From Nansenia antarctica (taxonomy: Eukaryota > Chordata > Actinopteri > Argentiniformes > Microstomatidae): a stretch of 64,000 bases of DNA. Every line of letters starts with the position of its first letter. Within the stretch, counting starts at the first letter, position 1. Of the stretch, positions 61,966 through 64,000 are shown piece by piece. The DNA is taken from positions 35,327,931 to 35,391,930 of the forward strand of contig OZ022348.1 of NCBI GenBank assembly GCA_963989245.1. Direction: 5' to 3'. Under the pieces are notes generated by a model that worked only from the letters and a program-made list of their open reading frames with translations, was not told where the DNA came from and ran no database searches. A program made the translations under genes and the position numbers.

Positions 61966-64000
61966 ACTGTATGTATCACTCCGCCGCAGGTGTTCTATTA
62001 AATTGCTGTTAATTAGGCTAGGCTACATTAACGGTCCTTATCGTTATGTTTGTGAGAGGACTGTAACAACGGAATTCTTGGAACAACAGGGAATCCCATT
62101 CGAAATCGCTAGGTCGCCGGGTGAACAGTACTACGCTATCCCAACACTAAGGCGCAAGCGGCGGAGGCGAGACCGTAAACAACGCCGAGGAGCATGGGGA
62201 GGCCTGCTAGCTAGGTTGAGGAGAAGCCCAAACAAACCTGCTTTGCCGAGTATTTTCCTATCCAACGTCAGGTCCCTGACGAATAAGATGGATGAACTGA
62301 GACTACAAGTTGCCAAAAATAACATCGTGGGAGATAGCTGTGTGATTATTCTCACTGAAACCTGGCTAAATGAAACTATCTTGGACTCCGCGATTAGCTT
62401 GGAAGGACGGACCCCTCAACGGGCAGACCGCACGCAGCTCAGCGGTAAGTCCCGCGGAGGCGGCCTCATAATATCGACGAAGGATAGCTGGTGCTTAAAC
62501 ACGAAAACTGTAAGTAGCCACTGTTCCCCAAACCTGGAATACTTGACTGTTAAATGCCGACCCACTTACCTACCGAGAGAATTCAATGCAGTGTATATTA
62601 CAAGCGTTTATATTGCACCAGATGCAGAAGGTAGCTTAGCATTGGCGCGGCTATATGACGTCATCAGTGGTCAACAAAGCACAGATCCACAGGCAATTCA
62701 CATTATAGCAGGAGACTTCAATCATGTCGACCTGAAGGCAGTACTACCCAAGTTCTATCAGCATGTTAAATGTGCAACAAGAGGAGAAAAAACACTGGAC
62801 AAGGTATACACCAACATCAAACGTGCTTACAAGGCTAGTCCGCTAGCTCATCTAGGCATGTCTGACCATGTGTCAATCCTCCTGATCCCAGCATACACTA
62901 CCATGGGGAAAAGTGCTCCCATCACCACTAAGACTGTCAGAACCTGGCCAGAAGGGTCCGCTCCACTGCAGATCTGCCTAAATGACACCCCATGGCAGGA
63001 ATATGAGCATGAGGACCTGGAACAGTACACGTCGTCAGTTCTGAACCACATAGTGAACTGCACCAACTCAGTCACCGTGGACAAACGGGTCCGGGTCTAC
63101 CCCAACACGAAGCCATGGATGACTGGGAAGGTCCAAAAACTGATCAACGAGAGGGACAACGCTTTCTTCGCAGGGAAGAGCACACCGCTGTACAGCACCA
63201 CCAGGGCTAACCTAAAGCGCGGAATCAAAGCGGCCAAGGCAGACCACAGAGAGAAGATTGAGGAATGCTTCCTGAGCAACGACTCCAGGCGGATGTGGCA
63301 GGGGGTTCAGCACATGACAAACTTCAGAGCCAACAGGCTCACAGCCGCAGAGGACGACCCCCTGCTGGCGGGAAAGCTGAACACCTTCTACGCCCGGTTT
63401 GACGAGGGGCGAACGGAGGTAACCACAACACAAACACCACTCTCTCCAGCTCTCAGCAGCCTCACCCTCACAGAGCATGAAGTGAGACGCGTGCTGAAGG
63501 CGGTGGACCCCAGGAAAGCCTCGGGGCCGGATGGCGTCCTGGGACGGGTGCTGAGGGACTGCGCCGACCAGCTGGCCGGGGTTTTCACCAACATCTTCAA
63601 CCAGTCCCTGTCCCAGGCCACCATCCCACCCTGCCTGAAAACCTCAACTATCATCCCAGTCCCGAAGAAAAGCACGGTGAGCTGCCTAAACGACTACCGC
63701 CCGGTGGTACTCACACCAATCATCATGAAGTGCTTCGAGAAACTAGTCCGGGCCCACATACTCACACGCCTCCCGCCCAACCTGGATCCATACCAGTTCG
63801 CCTACAGAGCCCACAGGTCCACAGAGGACGCCATCGCGACGACTCTCCACGCCACTCTATCCCACCTGGAGAGGGGAAACAGCTACGCGAGACTGCTCTT
63901 TGTGGACTTCAGCTCCGCCTTCAACACCATCCTTCCAGACAGGCTAGTGACCAAACTACTAGACCTGGGTCTATCACACTCTATATGTGCATGGATCAAG
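61966..64000 (+). mobile_element. L2 LINE ORF2, open to the window end
   Basis: One frame without stop from 61966 to 64000. From about 62195 it matches L2 ORF2: GLLARLRRSPNKPALPSIFL, NVRSLTNKMDELRL, VIILTETWLNETI, SRGGGLIISTKDSW, AGDFNHVDLKAVLP and SDHVSILLIP (endonuclease), then ASGPDGVLGRVLRDCADQLA, SCLNDYRPVVLTPIIMKCFE and LLFVDFSSAFNTILP (RT palm). The N-terminal ~75 codons (FEIARSPGEQYYAIPTLRRK, then Arg-rich) differ from the copy at 35855, so this is another subfamily. It has neither lesion of that copy and could be a source element if the missing 3' part is intact. First in-frame ATG at 62288, probably internal. Confidence 0.85.

Overview
The window reads as teleost fish nuclear DNA. 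It holds exon pieces of two vertebrate genes, both on the minus strand, and almost everything else is transposons, retrotransposons and satellites of typical fish types (L2 and Rex1/CR1 LINEs, hAT, PIF/Harbinger and Tc1 DNA transposons, Copia and gypsy-like LTR elements, a tRNA-derived SINE, long CA/TG tracts). There is no operon-like organisation, CRISPR array or bacterial gene. All family names come from motif recognition without any database search.

Layout. 1-930: 3' part of an unrecognised + strand gene with a poly(A) signal. 1.65-3.5 kb: a composite ~200 bp tandem repeat holding an L2 tail. 3.9-12.7 kb: an FBXO39-like F-box gene on the minus strand, broken by frame shifts, a missing segment, a coding minisatellite and a nested hAT transposon inside an exon. 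13.7-17 kb: a second hAT-type element sharing ~0.8 kb with the first (inverted), and an inverted-repeat element with nested insertions. 17-25.4 kb: a gypsy-like retroelement (long LTR, tRNA-His-type primer site, gag, protease) interrupted by a Harbinger element with two convergent intron-containing genes. 27.2-28.5 kb: Rex1-like RT. 28.6-30.5 kb: an unusual XPG/PIN-nuclease-like gene in two frames. 32.8-35.9 kb: nearly full L2 on the minus strand. 36.8-41.3 kb: a very young Copia element with identical LTRs. 42-43.6 kb: Tc1. 43.6-44.7 kb: retroviral-like gag/protease remnant. 46.2-47.3 kb: hAT-type non-autonomous element.

49.6-61.8 kb: the C-terminal exons of a STEAP4-like metalloreductase on the minus strand. 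Its introns hold a 5 kb GAGYA pentanucleotide satellite, a 33-bp minisatellite, a hAT element carrying a SINE, and a truncated L2. 61.97 kb to the end: an L2 with open endonuclease-RT frame running off the window.

The most interesting leads are the XPG/PIN-like gene (possibly an Academ-type transposon protein), the intron-exact-looking duplication inside the gypsy LTR, the decapeptide minisatellite and hAT insertion in the F-box gene, the higher-order structure of the GAGYA satellite, and a module shared by two different hAT elements.
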